Shown: piece after piece, positions 10,871-23,540 of the stretch
Layout of the letters: the number at the start of each line of letters is the position of its first letter
Numbering within the stretch: position 1 is the first letter of the stretch
Assembly (NCBI GenBank): GCA_026874595.1
Contig: CM049320.1
Location: 15,172,488 to 15,236,487, forward strand
From: Sipunculus nudus
Lineage: Eukaryota > Annelida > Sipuncula > Golfingiida > Sipunculidae
Reading direction: 5' to 3'
Length of the DNA: 64,000 bases
Position numbers and translations under genes: made by a program
Notes under the pieces: model-generated
Databases searched by the model: none
The model's input: only the letters and a program-made list of their open reading frames with translations
What the model was told of the DNA's origin: nothing

Positions 10871-11165
10871 TTGGAATTTATTTCCTTCGATACCCAATAG
10901 CCCTAATACCTTTTTCTTAATCCAGTACATTACAGTTCTTTAGTTGGAATTTATTTCCTTCGATACCCAATACCTTTAATACCTTTTTCTTAATCCAGTA
11001 CATTACAGTTCTTTAGTTGGAATTTATTTCCTTCGATACCCAATACCTTTATTACCTTTTTCTTAATCCAGTACATTACAGTTCTTTAGTTGGAAATTAT
11101 TTCCTCCGATACCCAATACCTTTAATACCTTTTTCTCGATCCAGTAAACTACAGTTCTTCAGTTG
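10871..11165 (+). repeat. Minisatellite: four 73-bp units
   Basis: Units start at 10871, 10944, 11017 and 11090, each beginning TTGGAATTTATTTCCTTCGA or a close variant and containing AATCCAGTACATTACAG. The first three are nearly identical. The fourth has several changes and decays at its end. Confidence 0.95.
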
Positions 11166-11218
11166 TATTTTCCTTATTGAATGTATATAGAGTTATCTTT
11201 ACAGATGATCTTTGTTGT

Positions 11219-11221
<3 letters not shown>

Positions 11222-11274
<53 letters not shown>
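11222..11274. repeat. (AT)n microsatellite
   Basis: Uninterrupted AT dinucleotides about 55 bases after the minisatellite. Confidence 0.95.
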
Positions 11275-11276
<2 letters not shown>

Positions 11277-11890
11277 TTTCAAGCTTCAAGCATGGATCCC
11301 AAACGCTAGTGTACAGAACACCATGGGATCAGAAATTATGCTGTACGTGATCTACCCAGGCAGAGGCCACATTTTTCAAGACTCAAGCATACGTCACTTA
11401 CCAACACCTTCACAGAACCAAGCATGATCTCCACATATGGACTAACGTTACAGTTTCCATGGATACTTTCAAACATTTACTACTCATTGTTTCCAATACT
11501 TAATTGTAATTTTACAAAGTACAAGCTTAGCAAGTGGATGATGTTAGTGCCAACGCCATCCTACATAGAAAACTTTTAGACATTTCACGTGCTGAATCGT
11601 CTTTGGTGGGGTGCTCATTTTATATATTCCGTTTGCCTTAAATATTGGATGCTGCATGTTGTTTCACATTTCCTCATACCTGGCATGCATTACAAGCAAA
11701 ATGATGTGGCCAATCTCATACTGTATTTGACTGGAGGGTTTGACCCATCCACCAGCCTGCTGTTGACGTCAGTCGGTTCAACCCTTCCAAATTTTTTTTT
11801 ATTCATGCATCTTTCATTTGACTGGAGCATGAAGTATCCTCCGTTCTTCAAACCAAGACAGTGCTTTCTTCCCAGTCTTTGCATTCGCCT

Positions 11891-11893
<3 letters not shown>

Positions 11894-11953
<60 letters not shown>
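11894..11953. repeat. (AT)n microsatellite
   Basis: Uninterrupted AT dinucleotides. The long plus-strand frame here (11589-12032) is a by-product of reading through this array and is not a gene. Confidence 0.95.
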
Positions 11954-11958
<5 letters not shown>

Positions 11959-13547
11959 TCAGTTATAATAATGCATTTCACATCCTGCCTTTGACTATGC
12001 ATGCTTTACAGTATATGCCTCCTCCAAAATGAGATTTATTTTTATTGCGGGTTATGTGTTGTTAATTTGCTTTAGCTAAATTTTTTCGTTTGTGTTCCAT
12101 TTTATACAACATGTCCATACACAATGCATGAGTGCTATGCCTCTGGAAAGATTGACATTTAATTTTGGCACTGCCAGTTAGTTTTGGGGTTATATTAATA
12201 AATGACATAAGTGACAGGCCTTCTTTTCCATCCTTGTTTTATCGAATGCATGGCTGTGTGATTGTATAATTGACCTTTCAGGGTCGAAGGACCATTCAAG
12301 TATTCATACAGCACCACTCATGTATTTGAGTTTCTCATGTATACCTGCTAGTGACCTAGTATATACAGAAGGTGGAGAGTTATCGGAACCTGATTAGTGT
12401 TCAATTTATCACACTTGATCAGTTTTTCACTGCGCATGAGCGCACATCGTCGTCAGGGTTCTACATGTGGGAATCAGTCTTTTCCATGGCGCCATGCAAC
12501 AGACCAGCACGTCGTACAAAAACACATTTTTTCCTACATCTGTCATCCTCGACCCTTCGTCTAATTGTGGTTGTATGCGGTTGTAACTTGGCTTCCTCTT
12601 GTTGTTGAATTGCTTCAGCTTTTTTGTGCTCCATTTTGCCCCTTATTTTCATATACAATACTTAGGCCTATGCTTTGGAATGATTGCAATTCAATTTTGG
12701 CACTGCCATATGGTTATTGGGTCATTTTAATAAATGACATAAGTTGCAGACCTTTTTTTCTATGTTTGTTTGATCTAATGCATGGGTGTGTGCTTTTATA
12801 AATATATATATAAATATAAATATGCACATGTATATATACTTATATATTCACATATATTAAACTTACAAAACAAAAAATGTGACTTACCCCTGAGCAACAG
12901 AAGCCATGGGTAAAGGTTAATTATAGGAACATGGTAAAGGGTATGGAAGGAGTAACCCTCCTCCGATATTCGGTAATTTTTTTTTGGATATGCGATTTAA
13001 AGTGGAAAATTTGAGACAGTTTAAAAAAATGAGGATTTTCTGTTTCTAGGAAACTGTTCTCTTAAATGTCTTTGCCTAATGCGGTCAAATAATAGATAGG
13101 TTTAATATTTAATATTTATATTTCTTCAAATTAAGGATATTATATTTTAATCGTTTTCAGCCTGTTTAGGTCAATGGCGAAAAGGCGCATGCTCGCTTAT
13201 AACTTGAATTATATAAGTTAAATTCAAATTGCTAATAAATAAAAAGAAGAAATCCCCCCCCAAAAAAATGAATAGAGAAATTGGGAAAATAAATAGATAT
13301 AACGAGTGATATTTCAGGTGGACGGTTGGGGATGGGGCCCGGGCGCCCCCATTGAATCCGCCACGGCTTAAAGCCCGTGAATGGAATGTTAAGTGGAGAA
13401 ATTTCTAAAGGTAAATAAGATAAATCCGACCACCTCAAGAGCTCAAATGCAAATGCAGCACCATAAAGAGAGTTAGGCGGCCGTGTTATATCACCGTTTT
13501 TAAAGGAATTGGCTTCCTTAGTTTGTACAGGGCCATTAAACAGAAAA

Positions 13548-13550
<3 letters not shown>
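11954..13550. other. Non-coding stretch with a weak internal duplication
   Basis: Two similar blocks lie near 12045-12260 and 12590-12790. Both run from TTGCTTTAG/TTGCTTCAG through a TTTTGGCACTGCCA core to AATAAATGACATAAG and then a GCATGG..GTGTG stretch. They look like a diverged tandem duplication of about 540 bp. No gene is recognised. Confidence 0.5.

Positions 13551-13607
<57 letters not shown>
13551..13607. repeat. (TA)n microsatellite
   Basis: Uninterrupted TA dinucleotides. Confidence 0.95.
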
Positions 13608-13608
<1 letters not shown>

Positions 13609-15860
13609 GTGATGGCTGGATCTAGTGGCAAGTAATATAAATGACACCCTTATGGAATTTGAGTCCGGCCGTCCGATGATACCATAAGCTAGTCATCAAT
13701 ACATTAATATTTTCTTGACATCACGTGGACCTGTTTTTGAAACTTTCACCTGATATTGAAAGTAGATGGACTACAAATGGACATATAAATGGGTTCTTAT
13801 AGCACTCCCCTGATTTATACATCAGTGTGCTAACCCACGGGTATCCCTGTAATATAAAACAGTTCCTTCACCGCTACTGAACATTCAGGTGCATGGTGCT
13901 GTCCAATGTTTTCGACTGTGCATATAATAACGGTCGTTGGCAGTGATCGGGTCCGGTGATCCAGCGTTGCTGTTTTTGATAAAGGAAACAAGGTACGGTT
14001 TATAGTAATTCCCGAAAAAGGATAAGGTGTATTGATGTTCTCATCTGCGATATAGCGAATACGACCTTTCTTTGTCAATATAACAGACCCGTACACTTAG
14101 TTTTGGCTGACGAGGACAGGTGTCGCTATTGTAGTGGAAAAATCCTTTGTTAATGCGGAATGTGCTTTAAACACGTTTTAACGTTTTGACAGTAAATCTG
14201 GCCACTTTTCTAAAGTAAATTTAAGAAATTGCTTCAATTTAATTTTGGTTGTATTTCATTTTACTTTTCTATCCTTTACATTCGAATGTTTGACTTGTAT
14301 CCGTAGATATCCGACATCTGCAATGATCAAGACAAAGTACATTAACGTATAGAAAAAAATTGTGTTATGTAGTCGCTAAGAATATTTTGTACCAGATTAA
14401 TATTAATACAAAAATGTATATAATTTCTATAGTAGCATTATTATCATTTTAAAGTCGAGCAAGCAAGTCTTAAAAAAATTTACCCTTCACTGATCTTACT
14501 TTAAACATACTCTTGCTCATACCAAGCCTTTCGTGACTGGTTGTCCAAACGGCCACGAAACATGATTTCCAGTGAGAAATCTTAGACAGGTCAGACATTA
14601 ACAAAAGAGCACCAATTAGGACTAGGTGTTAATCTACGACTAGAACGCTCTCCGATCATTACTTAATTCCCTCCGGTTTTTAGTAATCTTCCACTACACG
14701 TTCACGTTCTGGGAAGGCTAGACAAATACACCTTGAGAAAGTGTCTGACAAAACATAAGTAATTTCCCTTGATATATCAAATACGTAACCAACCTTGTGT
14801 TTTCTCAGTTAACCTCAGACGTAATAGCGTGACCACCAATAACAGTCTAAACCCCATTCTTCGTGACTTTATCCACCTAAGTCAGCTCGAGAATATGTCA
14901 TCATCCGAATACCCATGTTTTTTTCAGTTTGCCCGCCAGTCTGTTTGTATTTGTTATTGTGTGTTTTCTATCATTTAACATCTAGTCTCGTGTGATTATT
15001 ATTAAGTTGCTTCAAGAAGGGTATAAAGGATAGGAAATGATGAAAAATGTTTAACTGATCAGGGTACATAGATGAAGGATAGGTCATGTTTTCTATGCCT
15101 GTGCACCTGTCTGTCGAGAATCTACCACCGCTTCTGCTTCTGGAATGTTTAATTAATAATATATATACATATAAAGGTAAAAATGGCTTCCTTTGAATTT
15201 ACTTGCTCCATAAAATGATACTCCTCTAGATATCTTTATTCATCAACATTTGCAACTCTCATCAGATTCCCGTGTTAATAATGACAAACACATTATAGTT
15301 TTTTTTTATTATTTTAGGTTGTTTCATTTGACAGTCTACTTTATTGATATAAAGGCATATTCTATTCTATAGGACAAGGTTCAATATAAAATATAACAAT
15401 TTCATATTGTAACAATGATGAAACAAATTTTCCTTTGAAGCAAATAAGGTTAACACAATGTAACAAGATGGTATTACCAATAGTTTTAGGGTACTCAGTA
15501 TTTAATAATGTTGCCAAAAAGTAGCTTTCATATCAACCTAACGACAATATTTCGGGCGCATGTATATCCCTCTATATTCAATCTGACCTTTTCTATATTT
15601 CTTCGACGTAACCTCTTGCATTTTTTAATACTGGCTTAACTAAATATATGTACGTCTGCAGAATTCCATTCCGGTTTCGAACTTAGTGACACGGCAGTAT
15701 AATCACACGCTTCCTCTCATGTTATATCCTTGGGTGTGAAATCCTCTCCATAGCCTCGAAAGGCGCACTCGTTTATGATTGATAAAACGGCCGTTGGGCA
15801 TGTCCTTCCCATTAAGCATGCAGATCGCTCGTTCTGGGTGGGGGACGACCGTGTAAAATC
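13608..15860. other. Non-coding stretch, nothing recognised
   Basis: AT-rich. The short frames at 13830-14096 (-) and 14769-14978 (+) have no recognisable motif or repeat partner. Confidence 0.45.
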
Positions 15861-15960
15861 TCACCGCCTGGGCTGATCTTCAAACTCAAGATATTCTGGC
15901 TTGGAGTCCTGTGCTCTGTCCCTGAGCCGCAGAAGCCGGTCTAAATCCGAACTTGGGCAT
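15861..15960 (-). CDS. Candidate terminal exon, unknown product
   Basis: On the minus strand the frame reads CPSSDLDRLLRLRDRAQDS and on to a TGA at 15861-15863, ending in DQPRR. The composition is charged and protein-like and differs from the neighbouring AT-rich DNA. A possible acceptor (TTACCAG) lies just upstream near 15960, but its pyrimidine tract is weak. The longer frame upstream is ordinary AT-rich text and probably not coding. I do not recognise the protein. Confidence 0.25.
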
Positions 15961-16856
15961 TCTGGTAACCTGGTAAACCGGCAGTATTTAATGAAACAAT
16001 CATCCATTGGAGTCTTTATGTTACACTTAAGAAATACCAGACACATAATATATATAAATACATATACACTCATTTGCATATCCATGATCTGCTTTCCGTC
16101 GAAAATGATTAATAGCTGTTTAACTTCAAAATTACTAAATCAAAACAGTCGAGTGTTAAATCTTTTTTCCTATGGTTAAGATTAATGTAAATCTTTTTTA
16201 TTTCATGTTGGATTATGAGCAGCTGCACTATGAGCCGGGTGGTTATCTTTAAGACGTGAACAGGACTGAAGATTGTATAAATCTGCCATGCAGGTGAAGT
16301 AAACATTATAACTAAAGTCAACTGTTCATGTCAATTATTTACCATAGCGAGTCGGGTCCATACAAGATAATGTAGAGTCATGCAGGGTGAAATATAAGTT
16401 TGTGTTGGTACAATCAAGATTTGATGTGAACATTTGAACGTACTGTCCTTGTCACATTCGGACATTTTCGACAGAAAGCGAGAGCATTAATAAATGATTC
16501 ATTAAGTGGGGAAGGCCATCTGCTGTTGTAAGTTTGTGAGCATTTATCAGATAAACCTCTCATTGACTGCGGACGATGTGTGTTTAGCGGCCAGTAATCA
16601 GGAGAAGTTGAGAGCTGTAGACATCTCAAGGTGAAGAACTTGATTTGTACCCGACCCATAATCTCTATTTTACACCGGCATGGCAAGAAAATGAGCAGGC
16701 CATCAGTCGATTAAACGTCGTTACCACACGGTTCACGCATTGTAGGTTTTGTCCCTGATTTATTTGTTTTAATTTTAGCTCCTCTAACACAGGTGTCACG
16801 TCTTATCTCAGCCTATACATCATTGGGCTAATAGAAGCTGGATCAGACCACCTTAC

Positions 16857-16981
16857 TTTGTTGTTTATTAGAACAGGTTTATCATTTTGTAATCGTGGTA
16901 TGGACAGTTTTCCCCTACTCTGTCCTCTTTGTTGTTTATTAGAACAAGTTTATCCTTGTGTAATCGAATGGAGAGTTTTCT
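16857..16981 (+). repeat. Two-copy tandem duplication, period 71 bp
   Basis: TTTGTTGTTTATTAGAACA begins at 16857 and again at 16928. The similarity continues through GTGTAATCG to GAGAGTTTTC/GGACAGTTTTC. A (CT)n microsatellite follows at about 17030-17064. Confidence 0.75.
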
Positions 16982-17023
16982 TTTCACGCTGTTCTGCATT
17001 GAAATTGTCTTATACACAATATA

Positions 17024-17064
<41 letters not shown>

Positions 17065-17067
<3 letters not shown>

Positions 17068-19100
17068 TGAAGGTCGATTAAATAATTTAAATGTACAAAA
17101 CATCAAAATCTTGCACATTAAATGGATTTTTCTTTTTGGTTTTCCTTTTCCCTGGTAGTCTAAAATGTGCATAAGATCTGGTTATGTCTTTCTTTTTTTT
17201 CTACTAATAGATACACTTACTTGTCAGTTCAGAGCTTATAACATAATAAAAACATATAATGCCTGTATTATAAATTTGATTAACTTTTTCATCATTACAA
17301 ACATAACTTGCGTTATGAATTCAGTATACAGACTGGAGGGGGGAGGGCTTATAGGGCTTACTTCAACATTTCGACATTCCCCTTAGTTAAAGGAACAAAA
17401 CTGTCGCTACTTCACAGAGTGATTAATATTAGGGAAACATGCACCTAAACCATAAACTTACACAGATTTTGAATTTTTATTTAATAAAAGAAAATGCTTT
17501 ATCATTTTCTTTCTTTGGAGTCCCCCCGTTATTTAAATAACCCATAATGTCACAAAACAATGTTTAATTTTCTTATTTAAATCTTGGCAATTACCCGTCT
17601 TTATCTCCCCACGAAGCATAATCTACACAGTCCGTAGACCATATAACCCTTCATTTTCTTAAGGTTATTCAAATCGGAATTCGTTGGGATGACAGAAATC
17701 CTCTGTCAAGTCCAGAATGATTCAAATATTTCACTCTATCTGTCTACCATATTTTGCTGCTGCGTTTTATTCCGCTGACTGGCTTTTTATAAGATCGTCT
17801 GCCCATCCCAGACAGAAACGGACGTGACCACACAATTGTAAATTACGAGTTTTGCTGAGGTCAGCAAATCGCTTGGTTGTCCAACTTTCTGTCTTGCATG
17901 CTTTCTTTCATGTCACTGTCAGCAATAATAAATGTATCCAATGTTAACAAATGTATTACAAAACAATAATCATCATACATGTTAAATGATATCCTTTTTT
18001 ATATGTTAATGTACTTATACGTGCATCTTCTTTTACAAATGAACCGATGTTATATGGCTCTATCTACTCTAAGACAGCAAGGCTTATACTGTACAGCATC
18101 CTTATGTCAGTAACCTCAGATTTCCCGAAGTTATAAAGATTAGAGGAAATACAGTGGACATTAAACTATTAATAGACACCGTAGATAAAAGCAAAACCTG
18201 GTTATGACAGGGTTGGTCATTGTGTCATCGGCTAAAGCCTAAAAGTGGTATAGTAATTGGTAGTGGGGACCATTATTAATAATGTTAAATGTGCAAATAA
18301 TTTGCAAATATATATTGACAATACATTTCACATCCAGTCTGGTTCATCCATTAAGGCAAGAACTTCAATTGATTTAAAACACGAGAAAAAATAACCCTTC
18401 CGCTTATGGTCGTTTCTAATAAAAAGTACCCTAGCAGTTAGGAATTGTGGGGCGGCCGGGACCACTCTCAACTGCCAAACTCAAAGATCAAAATTTGTTA
18501 CGGTTCATCGAAACACCTTCCGTTTATATCGCATACGAGTATGATTACAAAACAATGACTTGTTCCATAAAGTACATACCACAAATATATTCCTGTTGAT
18601 GTAAATTGCCTTAAGAGAATTCTTATCCAATACATTTCATTTGATTATACATAACCTTGTTCCCTACCGATATACCTACGTCCCTAGTGTATTTAGAAGC
18701 CCCAGTGCATTGTGGGAAAAGGATTTCTAACCAGCAGAGTCGTAATCTAAAATTTGCCCTTTCACCTACCTTTTAAAAAGAATTTATGTGATTTCTGGCT
18801 TCTTCTGCGTTAATATTAATGATTCAAGGGTAATTTTGGCTGTTAAAAGTTTTTATAATACTTCCGTGAAGGATTTATGAACTATATTATCAACAACGTG
18901 ATTGTTAACACGGGTTTGTTGACAAACGGAAAAAAATATGTAATCTAAGGTAGTAATTTGCATAAATGTGGAGGCGGAAAGGTTACTTATTGCAATTAGG
19001 GTTTGCAAACCCCTGCCTTATCTGACTTCCACAATATATGCCTCTCTTAAATTGTTTTGATTTTTATCACGGGCCATAAACTATTTTGTTAAACGTATAT
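17065..19100. other. Non-coding stretch, nothing recognised
   Basis: AT-rich with no protein-like frame. No RNA gene or transposon signature was found by reading. Confidence 0.45.
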
Positions 19101-19104
19101 ATAT

Positions 19105-19215
19105 ATATAAACAAAACAAGCAGTCTGTGTGCGGTGATATCCACGCTTTCTGGCCTCCAAGGGATTACCTTAGTTTATATAGGTCAGATAGGTTATTGGA
19201 CCCCTTTAATCGATT
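19105..19215 (+). repeat. Dispersed repeat, copy 1 of 2
   Basis: AAACAAAACAAGCAGTCTGT..GGTGATATCCACG..TTTCTGGCC..CCAAGGGAT is found again, same strand, at 59577-59690 at roughly 80% identity by eye. The family is unknown. Confidence 0.7.
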
Positions 19216-19712
19216 CTACGCAGTGTGGAGAAAATCTTTGCCCACCCATCTTGCCATGCTGACATTATTTAAAAGCACCAAAAGCCGACCCACCTAATTA
19301 GGTGACCGGGTAAAACTGTCCGACCAGAAAATATTTCAACGGCCTTTCTGTGCCATCTGTCACTTATTTACGTGATTATGGTTTCTGTCTGACATTTTCA
19401 CCGCACTGAAAACTGGAACCTATATGGTGCAATGTCAGGGGATAGCTTACCTTTTTTGCATAGGCAGGGGTGGTGGTTGTGGTATTAAATGGCTGAGTTC
19501 TTGCCGTAAAAGATGATTCGAGGGCTTAGTGAGTATTTCATGTAATTTTCGCACCTTGTCATGTTTATGTGCGACGTATTTAAATTAATATCTCTCCAGG
19601 TTTGCTTAAGTTGCCCTTACGTATGAGCTTAACTTCCGTAAAAGCGATGTTTATAAATATCACCTGACGCCCTTTCACGTGATTTTACGTTTTACGGGAA
19701 ATCTCCCATCAC

Positions 19713-19907
19713 ATGCAGTTGACAGATTATAGTCAAACATTTACAGGAAATACTTTAATACAAAATATTATATTTATAGTTTTAGCCCCTTTTAATCTAA
19801 TTGTAAGACTTCACTATCATATCTTTCATTTCACGTTTAACTTTTATTCGCCAAGTTCAATACAACACAGTGAAAGTGTTACTAAGTCATTTATTTACCA
19901 GCTATAA
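19713..19907 (+). other. Open frame of 64 codons, not supported as a gene
   Basis: The frame is AT-rich and hydrophobic with no motif, and it abuts the SINE-like head that starts at about 19915. It is listed only to account for the interval. Confidence 0.1.
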
Positions 19908-19914
19908 ACTTGTT

Positions 19915-20165
19915 GGGCGTGGTGTAGTATTGATTAGATATCTAGACCTGTGGTTCCAAGGTTCGAGTCCCGTTTTGACGGTTCATTACAAGAAGGCCAC
20001 TGGTCAATGAATTAATCACAAATGTGCGTACCTGCACCCAAGAGTGGAATTAGCCATCGGTCCCAGGCAATGTGTAATGTAAGCAACCTGCTAGAACCTT
20101 TATAGCAGGCCTGTGTTTGTGTGCCAAATCAAATCTAAGAAGAGATCCAGAATGTATCGACCGGG
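19915..20165 (+). mobile_element. tRNA-derived SINE-like element
   Basis: The head has a perfect B box GGTTCGAGTCC at 19960-19970 and an A-box-like TGGTGTAGTAT about 40 bases upstream at 19920-19930, which is tRNA spacing for an internal RNA polymerase III promoter. The body continues through AAGAGTGGAATTAGCCATCGG and GTGTAATGTAAGCAACCTG to about 20165. No tail or target duplication was defined, so the right edge is approximate. Confidence 0.7.
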
Positions 20166-20836
20166 GAGTCGAAGAATGAATAATATAAAGGCAATTGCGA
20201 CTTATTTTTCACAGGTGTTATCAGACAACCAACAAATTAACTACTCCTTTTTATATAAAACTTCTGAACTTAAGGTACTGCTGGTATGTTAATGGCTAGT
20301 AAGGAACAAAAGAGCACAGAAAGTATTCTATGTAAATACAAGTGTGCTAGAACCTGAGATTCGTTGACATTCTACTGCACAAGGAAAAAACACACAGATT
20401 GGCTGACATTTGGATTATCTTGCACAGGCATGATGAAAATTTGCGACAAGATCCGCACTACTTTGTGGGACTCGGAATGATAACGTATGTTTACCCTGAG
20501 ATTATTAATTTTTTATTGTTTGTTGGACAGGCCATAAAATTAATGATTTTTTTTTATTTTCTTATCCATACAGATTAATTGAACTCTTTATTTCGGTGAT
20601 ATTTTTAAAGCCAAAACTATATGCTAAAATGTAATCCATGGGTCCTGTTCCTTGTATTAAAGCCTTCCTATTGCGTTCAGTAATTTGCATGCTTTCTCAC
20701 TAATTTCAATTCCCACAAAATTCACCAGAATTAATGTTATATTTTTTGTTAAACCAACATTATTTATCGGTTATAATTTCAGAAAATAAATACATTATAT
20801 ATTATATAAATATATATATATATATATATGCATTTG
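20166..20836. other. Non-coding stretch, nothing recognised
   Basis: AT-rich sequence without supported features, ending in a short interrupted (AT)n run at about 20805-20829. Confidence 0.45.
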
Positions 20837-20928
20837 TATGCTGAGGTATGTGATGAATCATAATCAGTGCCGCCGGTTTTGCCTCATCGACGAGAGTAAT
20901 TCAGATTCATCACATATCTTATAGCATA
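20837..20928. repeat. Imperfect inverted repeat (23/25-bp arms, 44-nt loop)
   Basis: The left arm 20837-20859 and right arm 20904-20928 pair over TATGTGATGAATC perfectly and over TATGCT at the outer ends, with one mismatch and a 2-nt gap between. It directly follows an (AT)n run. It could be a fold-back element or a hairpin in a transcript. Confidence 0.8.
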
Positions 20929-21923
20929 TCATTATCTTTTGCAAAACAGTTGCGCTCTGTGACCACGGAAGAAAGACTCATCCCGCAGATCATTTCTACT
21001 TTCCTTCTTGCTTACATGGTGAGCCATGTTATACTTGTCAGACGTGAATCAGCTAGAAGGCATTGTCATCGTTACATCCTCACAGTATCCCCAATTCATG
21101 CGCTAACCCTGATGTGCCATGGAAATATGAATTATTTAGAATATTGGCTGGCTTTGAACTTGTTTTTCTCAATCTTCGTATCAATCTCTGCTTGACAGGA
21201 AGTCCGCCTACCGAGCAAAATTACCCCAGGGTTTCCATCAGAGTTAGCAATAATAAGATTAAAAGTAGAAACGTCAATAAAATAATTCTGTTTTGTTCAC
21301 AGGGAAACTTTTCGTAACACCTACGTGACAAAATCTGCTTACATTTTCCCCTTTAGCATTTTCTTTAATCTGGTTATATTTTAAGCTGTGCATGACGTCA
21401 TTAAGGCAGACCTTTTCCGTATTAAAAAAGACACAGTTTTGAGTATTCCCGGAGAAAATGACCTTGCCAAGATTTCAGAGTCATCAGTAACATCATCCCT
21501 GACCTGAGCCACTTCATGTATTCATTATTTACTCGTGATGTTAGAATCCTAAGCTGAACATAATTTGTATCTTAACAAAAACACATGTAATTATTAGTTT
21601 ATATTAATGTTTTAATCCAAAACTGGACATAATTTGTACATATTATGCGTGATGCTTCTTTCGTAGGTAAAATCTAAATCAATTAATAACATTTCAAACA
21701 CATTTTTTAATTTAACAAGACCGATTCATGATAAGCGAGTAAAGTTAACGTCTTGAGTTACTTTCATTTTTATCTTACATGAGCACACTCATGTGTCACT
21801 TGCTCTTATTTGCTGCTTATAATAACTCAGTTAAAAAAAATTAATGTTTCATCTTTGTTCAAATGAATTGAAAACTGTTATATATATATAAATATATATA
21901 TATATAGATTTATGTATGTATAT

Positions 21924-22060
21924 TGTTACGAAGACAAATTTTTCAAGGGAAAATCCTGGGTCGATCGCGGTTTCGAACCCAGGTCGGTGGCGTCCCAACC
22001 GCTTTGCTAGAAAAGCATGCTTCACTAGCGAGACAGTTCGGTCCGCTTTTATGTCAAACG

Positions 22061-22062
<2 letters not shown>
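21924..22062 (-). mobile_element. Solo LTR of the miniature (TRIM-like) LTR element
   Basis: The reverse complement matches the LTRs at 42474-42906 through GACATAAAAGCGGACCGAAC, the CTAGCAAAGCGG A box, CACCGACCTGGGTTCGAA and the CTTCGTAACA end. About 14 bases between the A and B boxes are missing. The A box (22009-21999) and B box (21979-21969) start only 30 bases apart instead of 43. Interrupted (AT)n lies on the left and a long (AT)n array on the right, so it sits inside AT-repeat DNA. Confidence 0.85.

Positions 22063-22118
<56 letters not shown>
22063..22118. repeat. (AT)n microsatellite
   Basis: Uninterrupted AT dinucleotides touching the solo LTR. Confidence 0.95.
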
Positions 22119-22120
<2 letters not shown>

Positions 22121-22802
22121 ACAAGTTAATAAAACATCATAAACCGTGTTTGGTAATCCTACAGCTCTACAATGGCTTATATTATATTTCTATGAAAGGT
22201 ACAATTTTATAGGTTAATAAGGCATAAAAAGTATGAAATGACATATTACGTTTTTGTTATGTACTTTCACTGAAGGAAACCCATATGGCAGTAACAACTA
22301 ATTTCCCCCATTAGCATTATCAGCCCCTTATAATAGCTAACCTTTATGATTCTTACTCCTTTCACATTCAACAATCAGTAATATGCCAAGACAATTTCAT
22401 AAAATCTTTGACGTTCACCTTAATGACCTGAGACACAGCTGTCGAGTTTGCTCAGTTTGTTTTGCGGGAACTAATTCATCAGAATTAGACAGCGTTTTTT
22501 GATAGTTTTGAACGTCAACTTTAAAACGTAACAAGATGTCAGTCTTTTGTTCTCAATCCGAACAATAAATTACCACAAAACACCCCGCACTAAGCCTCGG
22601 ACAAAGTGCGTTTCACGTCTAGCGTTTTAATACGTAATTAATTACTTTTGCTTTTAATGTTCATTTCCTCATAGGAATTAAAAGGACAAGGCCTTCTTAT
22701 GAAATTCTAATTGTCACCTCACTTTTTATGTTGTTCCAAAGCTTCAAAAGGTCCTTTTGAACAATAGATGAAACACTTACCCCGTTATGTCAACTAAAGA
22801 AG

Positions 22803-22955
22803 GGAAAGTAGTGGCTTGGGCGTTTGACTTCCGAGCTTAAGGTCCCCGGTTCAAAACCCGCCAGTGCCTTAATGGAAAAAAAGGTGAAATTTCGTTATAG
22901 AACCTATCTCAGAGAGTTGCTCTTGTGTCTTAACGACAGGTTATGACTTCTAAAT
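22803..22955 (+). mobile_element. tRNA-derived SINE-like element (second family)
   Basis: A B box GGTTCAAAACC at 22848-22858 follows an A-box-like AGTGGCTTGGGCG near 22810 at about tRNA spacing. The body continues with AAAAAAGGTGAAATTTCG. It is unlike the SINE head at 19915, so a separate family or a decayed tRNA-related sequence. The right end is uncertain. Confidence 0.55.
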
Positions 22956-23379
22956 TATTCCTTACCCCGTGCATATAAAACGTGAAATCCAGAAGGCTTA
23001 ATAACAATATATCATTCTTTTCGCATGAATACCATCACCATCATTGCCACCAACAGGCCATGAATCTAGCCTTATAAACAAAAGAATGTTGGTGCTCGGG
23101 TTCTATATTAGAGGAAGAAAGTCAGAGACCCCTGCAATTTAAGATCCCTTCGCAACGTTCAAGATGAAAGTTACTGTAATGTTTAAATGCCTGAAGATAA
23201 AGAGATATGAAATTCAGAGGAGGTTAATAGATAAATAACTTTGATCTACAAATTTTGATCCATGGAACGCCAAAGTCTGCTAGCTTAATGCACGTGCTGT
23301 TTGTCTGATTGTCTCTGCCCTGAGGCTATGTGATCATTCCCATTCGTGTGATTCTGTGTGTGTGTGTGTGTGTGTATTC

Positions 23380-23540
23380 ACAATAACCTCATGCAATGTT
23401 CGGGGCATTTCGAGAATGGGACAGTATATTATGTTGTTGATTCAACATCTTCTCAGAATTCTGGAGCGTCAGGAAGGAATATTCACAAATGTGCGGTCAC
23501 TTATGCACGAATAAACCTGGGAATATGGGCCAAGATATAA
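23380..23540 (+). repeat. Dispersed repeat, copy 1 of 2 (partner inverted at 39560-39758)
   Basis: Shares GGAATATTCACAAATxTxCxGTCA..TGCACGAATxAACC..GGAATATGGGCC with the reverse complement of 39560-39758. The translated frames also resemble each other (RNIHK..V..AR.N.GIWA), so the unit may derive from coding sequence. The family is unknown. Confidence 0.7.

Noticed and set aside
11589-12032. 147-codon plus frame
   Set aside because: It is carried by the (AT)n array, which has no stop in that phase. The rest has no motif.
17030-17064. (CT)n run as a polypyrimidine tract of a splice acceptor
   Set aside because: It is a plain microsatellite and no protein-like exon follows.
20950-21018. 69-bp exon with AG and GT borders
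   Set aside because: The borders look good and the length is a multiple of three, but it abuts an inverted repeat, two frames are equally plausible and no neighbour exon was found.
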